From positions 2,604,001 through 2,668,000 of the forward strand of contig CM065884.1 in assembly GCA_033439255.1 (NCBI GenBank): a stretch of DNA of 64,000 nt. Direction: 5' to 3'. The position numbers were made by a program, and so were the translations under genes. Below are positions 33,906-44,439 of the stretch, in pieces. This stretch comes from Hericium rajendrae. Taxonomy: Eukaryota > Basidiomycota > Agaricomycetes > Russulales > Hericiaceae. The notes below the pieces were generated by a model, which was not told where the DNA came from, searched no databases, and saw only the letters and a list, made by a program, of their open reading frames with translations. Each line of letters starts with the position of its first letter. The stretch's first letter is position 1.

Positions 33906-34299
33906 CTTTTTAGTCATATTTTATGCATCTTGATCCATGCAGAACTTGCAGAATGTAAAGCATTCCTGTATTTTTTCCCTAGTATGCTTGATCTCCAGCT
34001 AGCTCAGTCAGTTCTTGACCGATTCACTTGTTCTCAAGTGCATCAGAATTTACTCATTCGTCACTTTTTAGCTGTATTTTATGTGTGTTTATCCATGCAG
34101 AATTTGTAGAATGTGAAGCACTTCTGTATTTCTCCTCCTAGTATGCTTGATCCTTAGTTATCTCAGTTCATTCTTCACTGATTTACTTGTTGTCATGTGG
34201 ATCAGATGCTACTCATCCATAGCTTTTGAATCATATTTTGTGCATTTTGATCCATGCAGAACTTGTAGAACACGAAGCACTTCTGTATTTTTCCTGCTA
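33906..34299. repeat. Tandem satellite, about 155 bp units (left part)
   Basis: Units marked by TAGTATGCTTGATCC start near 33983 and 34140, with an earlier diverged unit before them. Each contains CACTGATTCACTTGTTGTCA-like and GATCCATGCAGAACTTG-like blocks. The array continues at 34701 after the MITE. Confidence 0.65.
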
Positions 34300-34700
34300 C
34301 ATCAGGAACCTTCAAAACTTTCTGTTTGACCTGCAAGGCATCTGACAGTGTCTGCATGACCTGCAGCAGTTGCATCAGACACATCAGATACTCTCAGACA
34401 ACATCAGCTACTCTCAGCTAGCTGCAGAATATTTGACCTTAAGATTCAAAAAAGTATCAATGCAGAATGCTCACAGACTGATCAGAACTGCTCAGATTTA
34501 TGTAAATTTTAGATATTGAAAACTTTGTTGCATCTAATGATTAGAGTTGGATGACTACTATATCTGCCAATAGTTATTGACTTCAAAATATAAAATCTCT
34601 GATCAAAAATTGACCTCTAATTAGAGCCTGCAGCTGGATCAGGTCTTGCAGTTGATCAGACTCTGCAGGATCCATCAGAAAGTTTTGAAGGTTCCTGATG
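34300..34700. mobile_element. 401 bp MITE, copy 2, inside a satellite array
   Basis: Same length and orientation as 25057-25457, with perfect 25 bp TIRs and TA on both sides (34298-34299, 34701-34702). It interrupts the tandem satellite at TTCCTGC-TA-GTATGCTTG. Near identity with copy 1 shows recent movement of one source element. Confidence 0.9.
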
Positions 34701-34850
34701 TAGTATGCTTGATCCTTAGCTATCTCAGTCAATTTTTCACTGATTCACTTGTTGTCAAGTGGATCAGATGTTACTCATTCATCACTTTCTAGCCATATTT
34801 TATGTGTTATGATCCATGCAGAACTCACACAAAAACTCGATTTTGTGATC
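34701..34850. repeat. Tandem satellite, right part
   Basis: Continuation of the units of about 155 bp after the MITE, from TAGTATGCTTGATCCTTAG to GATCCATGCAGAACTCAC. Confidence 0.6.
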
Positions 34851-34994
34851 TATGTTGCTCAATCATTTTTAGTATATATTGAGCATACTCAATAAGTATA
34901 TATACTATATAGCAATATACTATGTGATCAAATCATTTAATGACTGTTGAAAGATTCAGTCTTAGTATGAGCTCCAATGTAGCAGTGCTTCACT

Positions 34995-35059
34995 ATGGTA
35001 TGGCCATACCATGATGAAGGTGGTCACGTGTCATTCACCATGGTACGGCCGTACCATGG
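34995..35059. repeat. Pair of related perfect palindromes
   Basis: ATGGTATGGCCATACCAT (34995-35012) and a 22 bp palindrome with half-site CCATGGTACGG (35038-35059). Their centres are 45 bp apart, and CACGTG hexamers lie between and after them (about 35025 and 35068). Their function is unknown. Their likeness suggests duplication of one site. Confidence 0.85.
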
Positions 35060-35635
35060 TTGTGATCACGTGATGATTACATAATCAAAACTCGGTGGTT
35101 CTCTTGAGTTTGCAAGTTCAATTCCAGTTCATGCCAGACTTTTTTGATATTTTTTAATACTGAAAACGATATAATCAATGAGCAATTAGCATTAGTACAA
35201 TGTCTACTCTTATAGTATATTATAAGTACAGAAATGCCTATAAATCTATGGTTTTGAAGACTGATTATATAATCAAAATTTCAGTTTTGAAGCACCAGCA
35301 GTAAAGTCTTGCTTCTTTATGAGCTTTACATCCTGCATGCTTGTCATGTTGGCTGCAAGGCTCGACAGGTATCTCCAAGTCATCTGCTGAGTGGTTGACA
35401 GTTTGGAACCAGGAGGTACTCGACCCGGTGACTCATCTTAGTCGTCTTGTATGTATCTCACTTGCTGAGCTGGCAGACTAATTTCTTTATAGGTCTCTGA
35501 ATCTTGCACAAACTAGTATGTATTAGAGCTTATCAAAACCACATTGACAGCTGCTTCCAGTTCATGTCTTCTGAGCTGTGATAGGCTATCTGCCTGGTGA
35601 GCAATCAACCAATCATTATCATCTGAATGATCTTG
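35060..35635. other. Spacer with one tRNA B-box match
   Basis: TTGCAAGTTCAATTCC at about 35110-35125 resembles the B-box seen in the 249-bp repeats. No gene recognised in the rest. Confidence 0.35.
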
Positions 35636-35957
35636 AGGTAAGTCCCTCAGTTCTTCACCGATTCACTCGTTCTAAATTGAGCTGAAATGTACTGATTAAT
35701 CACTTTTCAGACATGTTACATAGACCCCAATCTGCTCAGAACTTGAAAATCAAAACTCGAAACTGAGATTTCTCCCCTAAGATCTTGACCTTGAGGTAAG
35801 TCTAGCAGTTCTCCACCGATTTAATTGTTCTAAAATGCACTGAAATGTACTGATTACCAGCATTTCAGACATGCTACATAGGCCCCAGTCCATCCAGAAC
35901 TCAAAAATCAAAACTCAAAATTGAGATCTTCCTTTCAAGATCTTGACCTTGAGGTAG
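35636..35957. repeat. Direct repeat, two units of about 165 bp
   Basis: Two units, each ending GATCTTGACCTTGAGGTA and each containing TCTCCACCGATT/TCTTCACCGATTCAC and CAGACATGYTACATAG. They share the CACCGATTCACT theme with the satellite at 33906-34850, so they may be distant members of it. Confidence 0.6.
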
Positions 35958-36104
35958 CTAGAGAATTTATAGAGAATTATAATCAATCTGATCAGTAAGA
36001 CTTGACATCATTTATGCACTATTTCTAAATATAACTAACAATGAAAAAGGAATCGTATTGCCGTGCAAAGCATCGGCCCTCTTCCACCAAGTAGAAGTGT
36101 AGTC

Positions 36105-36745
36105 AAGACTACAAAAAGTGAAAATATACTAGAAAGATAACAATATAGATGTAAGGAACATAAGAAAGATAACAAAGCTTACCTTAAAAGTATATCAAAG
36201 TGTACAAAAAGCGAAAATGTAAGAAAACATAACAAAACATAACTAACAATGATAAGAAAGACTACAAAAAAGCGAAATATAGTGAAAAGGTTACAACATT
36301 AGTGTAAGCAACATAAGAAAGATAACAAATCATACCTAAGAAGTATAACAAAGACTACAAAAAAGCAAAAATGAACTAGAAAGATAACAACATCAGTTGT
36401 AATAAGACAACAAAGATAACAAAACTTACCTTAACAATGTAACAAACACTACAAAAAGTGAAAAGATAACAACTTAAAAGGTAACAAACCTTACCTTACA
36501 GTTGTAGCAATGACTACAAAAAAGCGAAAAGTGTACAAAAAGATAACAACATTAGTTGTAATAAGATAACAAAGATAACAAATGCTTACCTTAGAAGTGT
36601 AGCAACACTACAAAAAAGCGAAAATAGATCAGAAAGATAACAAAGTCAACAATACTTATCTTAGGAGTAGTAGTCACATAACTACCAAAAAGCGAAAATG
36701 AAGTCAAAGGTAATAAAGATAACAAACTTACCTTCAAGAGCAAAG
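36105..36745 (-). repeat. Tandem array of splice-cassette units (A-element leader, expanded)
   Basis: Seven or so units on the minus strand, each about 65-150 bp. A typical unit runs CAACTAATG (branch-point-like), TTTTCGCTTTTTTGTAG (pyrimidine tract and acceptor), 18 nt (TGTTGCTACACTTCTAAG) and GTAAG (donor). Donor-like sites on the plus strand read CTTACCTT near 36182, 36427, 36496, 36593 and 36729, with variants near 36333 and 36657. The same cassette occurs once to three times in complete A-elements. Right of it (36746-36790) is leader-like sequence GCAGAGAGAGAGG as in A2. Confidence 0.6.
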
Positions 36746-36859
36746 ATGGTGGTGGTTGCAGAGAGAGAGGTATTTCGGAGCAAACTTGTCAGATATGTCT
36801 TTTAATCAGAGTTTAAATTAGCCACATAGCTACAATTAAACAAAAACATATGATCTGGC

Positions 36860-37152
36860 ACTTGTAGCTTGCTCGATTTGCGTCGGATTTCAATGCTCTT
36901 AGATGCATTGGAAAGGTCTTTTCAACCGCTTTCCAACAAGCCTTTATATACCCTGTTATGTGTCAAACTCATGGAATGTGATGCATTTTTGTTTTGAAAG
37001 AAGATTGAATGATATCTTAGTCAATTCTAAGCACTTTTTCTCGATCTTGGATGCATTGGAAAGGGATGAATAATCTCTTTCCAACAAGCCCTCATAGACT
37101 GTGTCATGTGAAAAAATTATAAGATGCAATCCATTTTTGTTTTCGATCTTCT
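36860..37152. repeat. Satellite of about 150 bp units (left of A3)
   Basis: Units marked by CTTRGATGCATTGGAAAGG at about 36897 and 37046 (149 bp apart), each followed by CTTTCCAACAAGCC and GTTATGTG/GTCATGTG. The array is cut by A3 at 37152 and resumes at 40146. Confidence 0.75.
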
Positions 37153-37859
37153 CATCTGAGAAATTTACCATTGATATATAAGGCTATGTAAGCTATATAG
37201 CTTTCCTAGGTCCATAGCTGTCCTCTTTTATACATAGCAGTCTCATAGCAGTCAAGTAAGCTATCATAGCTTGCCATAGCTACCATAGCATAGGACATAA
37301 GCTACATAGCTGATATAGCATAGCATATGATATATCATAGCTATCATAGCTATTATAGCATAAAATAGCTATAGAAGCTATGCCAGCTATATGCTATATC
37401 TTTGTTGTTATATTATATCTAGCTAATAAGATTCCTACCTACTCTATCTCACTTCTGTCAAATATAATGTGCCAGCAAATAAAATAAAATATTATTTGCT
37501 CAATAGCTATATACAGCTTAATCACAATATCAGAAGTTTAAAACATAATATATTATTCTTACAACTTTATTACAAAACATAATTAAAACTACACATACTA
37601 CTATATAAAAGATAACAAACTTATAATACTACAAAAAGTGAAAATATAAGTAAGAAAAAGAAGACATTAGTATTAAAAGATAACTAAAATGACATATGAA
37701 CACTTACCAAACCAACAAAAAAGCGAAAATCTATAAGACAACTTGAAAGACATCAGTGTAAGACATAAGAAAAAGCTTACCTATGTAGGACTACAATAGT
37801 ACTGTAATAAGTATAAAAGCATTAGCATTAGGGATGACAGACAAAGAATAAAAACGTAC

Positions 37860-38161
37860 CTTAACAAAGACAGCAACGATGACAAGGGAGTGACCGAGCG
37901 ACGACGATGAGGGAGAGAGCAATAACGATGACGATGAGGGACAACAAGTGAGCAAGCGACGGCAATGAAAGAGTGACAATGATGGCGATGAGAGAGCAAC
38001 AACTATAATGATGAGAGAGCGACAACGACGACGATGAGCAAGCAAGTGACGACGACGATGAGCAAGCAAGTGACGACGACGATGAGCAAGCAAGCGACGA
38101 CAACGAGGCGAGTGGAGGTTTAAGATGCGAGAGGCAATGTGCATCGCGCGAGCCTTATATA
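37860..38161 (-). promoter_or_regulatory. TATA box and expanded leader of A3
   Basis: Reverse-strand TATATAAG at 38154-38161, then a leader containing three tandem 24-bp units (38030-38100, plus-strand theme GAGCAAGCAAGTGACGACGA). The open frames here (R/S/L-rich) are by-products of the repeat. The leader ends at AAG|GTACGT (about 37860). Confidence 0.6.
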
Positions 38162-38622
38162 CGAATCCTGGGCGAAGCCGAGAATTGTGGTTGCTGAGCG
38201 TTGCTGAATGCCGCGTCAGAGGCTAAATGGCAGACGTGATAACTTTGACTCTGCTGTCCGGTCTTGTATGCTACATTATGTAGATAGTCAGCTCATTTAA
38301 TCCGTGTGTATTACTATTCTACAACACTGTGTTTTGTTTTGTACTTATAGGCATTTTATTCAATTTGTTACATCGTGAGAAACTTTGACTCACTCGTTCG
38401 GTGGCTGAAGCACCGAACTCACGTCGAGGCTTCTCACTTGCTGATTCTTCCTTCCTCCTCCCTCAATTTCTCTGTCCCCTCCCCCTCCCCCTTCCCTCCC
38501 TCGCCTCGCTTCACTCTTCTCCTCTGTCGACAATCAAGACGGACCAGGCAGAGATTCAGTAAGCTGGGGGCTGTAGGTAAGCTGAAAAAGTTGTTCTTTC
38601 ATGTTCGTTCGTACTAACACAG

Positions 38623-38648
38623 AGTGTCGCTCGGTTTCGAGCAACACT
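38623..38648. repeat. Conserved hairpin of A3
   Basis: Arms AGTGTCGCTCG and CGAGCAACACT (10 of 11 pairs) around GTTT. It begins four nucleotides after a perfect TACTAAC branch-point sequence on the plus strand. The next AG after the stem is CACTCAG near 38807-38813, about 160 nt on. Confidence 0.8.
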
Positions 38649-38960
38649 TGTTCTTATGACGGCTCCCCACGTCCCGCACGTCGACCTCCCACCCCTCCCA
38701 TCGCCTGCCACCTGTTCCCGTTGCCCGTTGCCTGTCCCTATTGCCTGTCCCTGTTGCCCGTTGCCCATTCCCGCACCCTTCTCCCCCCTCTCATCACCAT
38801 CTGTGCACTCAGACGACGTTTGCCTGTTGAACACTATGCGCACGGCTTCGGACAATATCAACGCGGCCCATTGCTGCCTCCGCACACCCAGAGCATCCGT
38901 GCGCCCGCCTTGCCTGCCTTCACCGTGCCACGTCACGTGCGAAACACGTCGTAGAGTCCC

Positions 38961-38974
38961 GTTGCCATGGCAAT
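38961..38974. promoter_or_regulatory. RFX/Crt1 X-box-like palindrome in A3
   Basis: GTTGCCATGGCAAT, one base from the palindromic X-box GTTGCCATGGCAAC bound by RFX-family factors. Equivalent sites occur in A2, A5 and A6. Confidence 0.6.
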
Positions 38975-40145
38975 GGGATTCCAAAGTCATCCCGCTGGTG
39001 CCTCAAGCACCCGCAGCATACCTCCTTACACCTCACGGCCCACGCCTCGCCTCCTCGCCCAATGTTGCATGTGCGTGCTGCCCCCGCATGCTCTTCTGAT
39101 GTCCCGCATGCGTGCATAATGCCCTGCACATGCACACACTCCGACCCTGCTTGCAACGCCCCGGGCATGCATATAATGCCCCGCTCTCGCCTTCCACGCA
39201 CCGTTCTCGCCCGCTGGGCCCCATGCTCAAATGACTCCACCCGGGCTACATCGTCGTGTGGGGCCTTCATGCCCATGCACCAGAGCAACACCCTGTGGCC
39301 CACGCAACATCCCGTCAGTGTGGGGATGCCAGCGCACAGCCCCGATAATGTGTGCAGGGCTGTTTACAGTCCATCAATGCCCTGCTCGTGCACCCCACAC
39401 CTCCGTCATGCAGACCTGCTGCATCGCGCATGGGCCTGCTGTGTTGCGCATGGCCTCCGCGCCCTGTCCCGGCCTCCTGCACCTCGCGCACGTGCTCACT
39501 GCACCCCAATCCCTGGTGTATAGACCTTGTGCCTGCACGCCCGCCATGCCTCTCAACGCATCATGCACAGGCCCAGTGCCTGGTGCCACCTCCCGCACTC
39601 TGCCTGCACCTCAAGCACACCCACCGTGCCCCCCGCACACCTCCCGCACACCTCCCACCCATCCCTCGCACCTCACACTCCCGCCATGTGCTGCCCTTTG
39701 CGCAGATCCCCGCACCTCGTGCACGCCCTCCGCGCCTTGCGCACAAATGCCGCGTCGTGCGCGCATGCTGCGCCTTGGGCACGTATGTCTTCTCGTGCCT
39801 CACTGGCACCATTCATAGCTGTAGTACAGTGAACTGTAGTAGCAGTTGTGTCAATAAATATAATTGATTTTGACTCAAACCTTTTGTACTTGTGTTGATT
39901 TGACAGTAAACATAGCATTAATAGCAGTCATAGCTCACCCTGCTGAGTATGATAGTGTTACATAGTTCATACTACTGTCTATGGAAGCTATGGTAACACA
40001 ACATAGCTAGTACTACTGCCTATGGAAGCTATGGAGATTCTCATAGCTCTACATAGCTGGATAAGCAAACTTCATAGCTCTGATAGCTCAATGATAGCAC
40101 TTATAATTTAACCTGCAGCTATATATAAAACAGATTTCTCAGATG

Positions 40146-40720
40146 CTGAGAAGAAGATAGAGGGGTACCTCACTCAATTTGTATCTGATTTTGACGTTCT
40201 TAAATGTATCAGAAAGGTCCTTTTAGCTGCTTTCCAATGAGCCTTTATACATTGTGTTATGTTTCAAACTCATGGAACACAATGCATTTTTGTTTTGAAG
40301 GAAGATTTAATGATATCTTAGTCAATTTTGGGCACTTTTTCTCGATCTTGGATGCATTGAGAAGGTGTGAAAAATAGCTTTCCAACAAGATTTCATAGAC
40401 TATGTCATGTTCAAAAGTCATAGGATGCAATCCATTTTTGTTTTTGATCTTTTAAGAAAAAGATAGAGGGGTACCTCATTTAATTCATATCTGATTTCAA
40501 TGTTCTTAGATGTTTTCAAAAGATATTTTCAACTACTTTCCAACAAGTTTTTATATGCCATGTTATGTGCAAAACTCATGAAATGTGATGTAGTTTTATT
40601 TTGAAAGAAGATTGAATAATATCTTAGTCAATTCTAAGTGCTTTGTCTCAATCTTAGATGTATTGGAAAGGTCTGATTTACTGCATCTCAATAAGATATT
40701 GTACAGTCTGATATCTGCAA
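40146..40720. repeat. Satellite of about 150 bp units (right of A3)
   Basis: Four further units with markers near 40198, 40347, 40506 and 40654. They continue the array interrupted at 37152. Confidence 0.75.
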
Positions 40721-41016
40721 AATTCATTTGTGCAGGACCATTTCTGCTTTTGATCTTGATTTATCTTAATTAGTTTTTTGTCGAAAGCCCTATGTAATTG
40801 CTTCTCAATAAGCTCTTATGCATTATATTGTACTATTTTGACCATAGTTTCACTAGATGTAATCTGTGACCTTAGTCTACTAATCTAGAGGAAGTTTACA
40901 GCTAAAGGTGATCCACTTGAATCTTGAGTTTGTAATAACTTTGTCAACCACTTTCTATATCAGCAAATGTCTAGTACATGGATTGGAGCAATTTTTAGTT
41001 TACTTTGATTTATCAA
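40721..41016. other. AT-rich spacer
   Basis: Diverged satellite edge, then a weak match to the 7705-7760 repeat arm near 40841-40895. Nothing else recognised. Confidence 0.35.
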
Positions 41017-41692
41017 AAATCTTCAAAACTTTTTATTTGACCTGCAAGACATCTGACAGTATCTAATTGTATTTGCATGACCTATAGCAGTTGCATCAGA
41101 TACTAACATGCCTTGCAAGTTGGCACCTACACTTGTTAATTTTTGATTATTCTGCTTGATTTGATATTGAGCTAAAATTTAAATGTAAGTTGATATCTGA
41201 CTATGTCTGAGAGATTACACCTGTCTGGCTAAACTGACAAAAAAAATAATCTGATCAACATTCAGAATCTGAAGAATATTCAAAATCTGACTATGTCTGG
41301 AAGACTATACCCTGCCTGATCTATCTGACAGCAAAAAATCTGAAAGATATCCAAAATCTGACTGTGTCTGAGAGACTACACCCTGCCTAGCTGACCTGAC
41401 AAGAAAAAAAAATCTGATTAACATCCAAAATCTGGAGAACATCCAAAATCTGAACAACATTCAAAATCTGACTGTGTTTGAGAGACTACTCCCTGCCTGA
41501 TCTGTCTGGCAACAGAAGATATTTCAAATCTGATTAGGTCTGGATGTAAATACATATCTGATAAAATCTGACTCTACTTGACTTGCTTGATTTTGTTTGT
41601 GGCCAGGAATGAACAATCTGTCAGGTATATAAGATGATCAGACAAGATCAGACAGAATAAGTTCCAGCAGAAAGTTTGTAAGAGTACTGATG
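41017..41692. mobile_element. TCTGAC-rich repeat with MITE-like left end, copy 2
   Basis: Left end ATCAAAAATCTTCAAAACTT and the following 95 bp match the start of the 401 bp MITE (GACCTGCAAGACATCTGACA). From 41126 it matches 8054-8620, and it ends AAGAGTACTGATG at 41692. It joins the two repeat types into one element of 676 bp, or is a chimera of them. Confidence 0.6.
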
Positions 41693-42495
41693 AAATGATG
41701 TCCGAGTTCCATTGCCATAGCAATGGGACTCAACAGTGCAGGTACACGTGGACGTCAAGGGCATGGGCTGTAATGAGGCCCTCACACATGTTGTTGATAA
41801 TATGCAGATGGTGCAGTGCAGTGGATGGGTGTAGTCTATGGCTGGGTGCACAAAGCTGGGGACTGAGGTGCCAGTATCATTGCACATCAGACATGGGGTG
41901 TTGACATTGCATGCAGCATTGGCGGTGTAGTTGGAAAGACGATGAGGATGATGTAAAGGTGATGGAAACAGTGCAAAGGCAGCAGGGATGACAAGGATGT
42001 ATGGTGAGTGGTGAGAATTGTGCAGGTGTCAATGGAAGGTGTGAAGGTGTCGAATGAATGAGTGAAGGTGTCAAACAAATGAGTGTCACTTGAAATCAAG
42101 TGACACTCTTGATTAGCATGAGAAGATAATGATTAGGCCTTTTTTTTTTACTCACCTACAGCCCTTTCTACCTGTTATAACTCTACCTTGGCCATGTTGA
42201 TAGTTGATAGAGAACAAAAGAAAGCAAGAGAAGGAGGAAATAGGAAGAAGGAGAAGGGAGAGTGAGAGAAAGTGGGTAAGAAGGAGCAAGGCTCAATGTG
42301 TTCACTTAGAGCTTCAGTCACCAAATGTATAAAGAGACATAACAAATTGAATAAAATAGCTAAAAATACAAAAAAGGACTACAAGCTATGGATTGTGTAT
42401 TTACATAGAATGCATGAGCCAACTCTGTAATAAGTGTACAGTATATTGCCAGGCAGCAGCATTAGAATAATGAAATCTGATCCCTAGTCTCTGAC
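41693..42495 (+). mobile_element. A-element fragment A6
   Basis: Internal part of an A-element with C-to-T decay. X-box-like ATTGCCATAGCAAT 41711-41724, arm 41730-42060, perfect hairpin 42081-42108 (GAGTGTCACTTGA arms, AA loop), donor-like TTACTCACC at 42150-42158, purine-rich leader region to about 42300, GAGCTTCAGTCACC remnant near 42318-42332. TIRs and TATA are missing. It is truncated on both sides by other repeats. Confidence 0.65.
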
Positions 42496-42587
42496 ATGAA
42501 TAGTAAATTGAGATAGTGTAGCAGAGTCCATACATGCATGTAGATATGATTAAATAAAGAGAATGAGACAGTGAAGCATCAACTATA
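42496..42587 (-). mobile_element. LTR piece, 520 bp family, copy 3 (left part)
   Basis: ATGAATAGTAAATTGAGATA onward matches the middle of the solo LTR at 20550-21069. It is cut at 42587 by A2 and continues at 45420. Fossil. Confidence 0.75.
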
Positions 42588-43800
42588 CATCTGAAAAATT
42601 TGCCAGTGGTACATAGCTCTATAAAGTCTACATAGATCTCCTAGCTTTATAGTATCGTCCTTTATTGTATAGCCCACATAGCCAAAGAGAGATGCTATGT
42701 AGTGCTATGAAGCTCAAGGGTGATGCTATGGAGTGCTATCATAGTTATGATAGCTGACTATGCAGCTACTATAGTATGTAGAGCTATAAGAGCTATAAGT
42801 GTCTATTAAAGCTATGAGACTTATGTCACTTATATATTCTATATTTAATATATAGATCTGACATATTTATTAAAGCAATAAAGCCTATTGAAACTATAAA
42901 TTCTGATTGAATTCACATAGCAAGACTCCAAATAAAATGATCACACCAATATAGGCTTTGTTTAATGCATCAAGATTATATTTATATTATTATGCTATTA
43001 TAAACAAAGACACTACTACTGATCACAAAAAGATATAAACATTACACTTACTACTAAAAGATAAACACAAGATAAGTATACTAGACTTACAAAATTTACA
43101 AAAAGCGAAAATAGTCTACAAAATAAAAGGTTGGTTAGTAACAAACCAACAGTGACAAAAGATTTAAGACATACCAGAAGTGATAAAAAGCGAAAATGAA
43201 TAATCCTAAGATATGAATGACATCAGCATAGGACAGCAAACCTAACAAAGAAAGACTTACCAAAGGTAGAGAAGAAAGGCCCAAAAGTCAGAGCGAAAGG
43301 GGAATGTAGTGGTTGAAGAGAGAGAGAGAGAATGCACATCATGCAAGGGTTATATAGGTGAGTGCGGGTTTGCCCGGTGGAGCCCCAAATGTGGCTGCCA
43401 GGTGCTGCCGGGAGTCGTGGCTGGGGCTAAGTGGTAGACTTCAATAAGTGGCTGTTGCTGCCCAGTAGTATACGATATGATACATACCTACTAAGCTCAT
43501 TCGATTCACTGTACTAAATAATTTCTCCTCTGTCGTTTTTATTCAAATTTAATAGCATTTTATTTGATTTACTATGCATGGGACAGTTTAAACTTGCGCG
43601 TTCAGTTGCTGATGCACCGAAGTCACGTCGTTCGACTCAGACTCCACTAGCACTCAGTACAATCCCTTTGTTTGCTCTTCAACTTACTCCTCTCTCCCCT
43701 CATCGCTCCTCAAGTCGAAGGTCGGAAGGGCTTGGTGGGAACTGGAAAGGCCATCAGGTAAGTAAATAGAGTCTCTTATCTTTGTATCTGTGCTAATCTC

Positions 43801-43832
43801 GAGAGTACCACTCATTATTGAGTGGTACTCTC
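43801..43832. repeat. Conserved hairpin of A2
   Basis: Perfect 14-bp stem GAGAGTACCACTCA with TTAT loop. It follows TGTGCTAATCTC (branch-like) and precedes an AG-poor C/T-rich tract. The stem sequence differs from A1, A3, A5 and A6 but pairing is kept. Confidence 0.9.
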
Positions 43833-44425
43833 ATTTCTTTTCGGTTCTCTACTCCTCGCGACACCCCACCATCTTTGACATCCCGTTGCTCCCCCACGCA
43901 CCTCTGCACCTCTTCCCACTGCCACCTCCATTGCCTATGATGCCCATGCATCACCCCCCGGGTGCTGACCACCCACTGCCTGATGCCCTTGCCTGCCCAT
44001 GTCCATGGACACCATGGGCGGGCCAGCGCATGCACACACACGCAGGGCCCCACCAGCTCATGGTGGCCCCATCAACTCCGCCGGCACGTACGTGGCCCCG
44101 CCAATGCGCACTCACGTCCTCTAATGACAGCACCAGCAGATGGTGCCACGTGTTTGCATCAGCCCACGCAGACCAACCATGGCGTGCGCACCCCGGTGCC
44201 TTCTTCTATGCCTGTCACACGTCCTATGTTCCCTCCCCGCATCGTGCACCCCGCTGTCTGTTCCTGCCCTCCACGCACTGCCGCATCACCTGCAACCCAT
44301 GCGCGGCTCGAACACAGTATGGTACGCACCCCCACCATCCAATGCCAGCTCACCGCACGGGCACCAGTATGTGCCGTCCACTTCAGCAGCATGTGCTGAC
44401 ATGTCCGTGACCCATTGTCATGCTT

Positions 44426-44439
44426 GTTGCCATGGCAAT
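44426..44439. promoter_or_regulatory. RFX/Crt1 X-box-like palindrome in A2
   Basis: GTTGCCATGGCAAT, the same sequence as in A3, in the same arm of the element. Confidence 0.6.

Larger units (their letters stand above)
37153..40145 (-). mobile_element. A-element copy A3, complete, 2993 bp
   Basis: TIRs CATCTGAGAAA (37153) and TTTCTCAGATG (40145). The duplicated dinucleotide CT flanks it (37151-37152 and 40146-40147), and the satellite repeat provides an empty-site equivalent (GATCTTTTAAGAAAAAGATA at about 40447). Orientation is reversed relative to A1: TAGCTAT array 37170-37400, micro-exon 37708-37730, expanded leader 37860-38110, TATA (reverse) 38154-38161, GTTCGGTGGCTGAAGCACCG hairpin 38390-38413, donor-like GGTAAG at 38576, TACTAAC 38613-38619, hairpin 38623-38648, X-box 38961-38974, GC-rich arm to 39800, TAGCTAT array 39900-40130. 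Confidence 0.9.

Noticed and set aside
37791-38144. Arg/Ser/Leu-rich minus-strand frame
   Set aside because: Created by the 24-bp tandem repeat in the A3 leader. The other copies lack this frame.
39062-39867. Several overlapping 100-195-codon frames in the A3 arm
   Set aside because: GC-rich repeat with open frames in most phases. No domain, and not matched in A2, A4 or A5 in the same phase.
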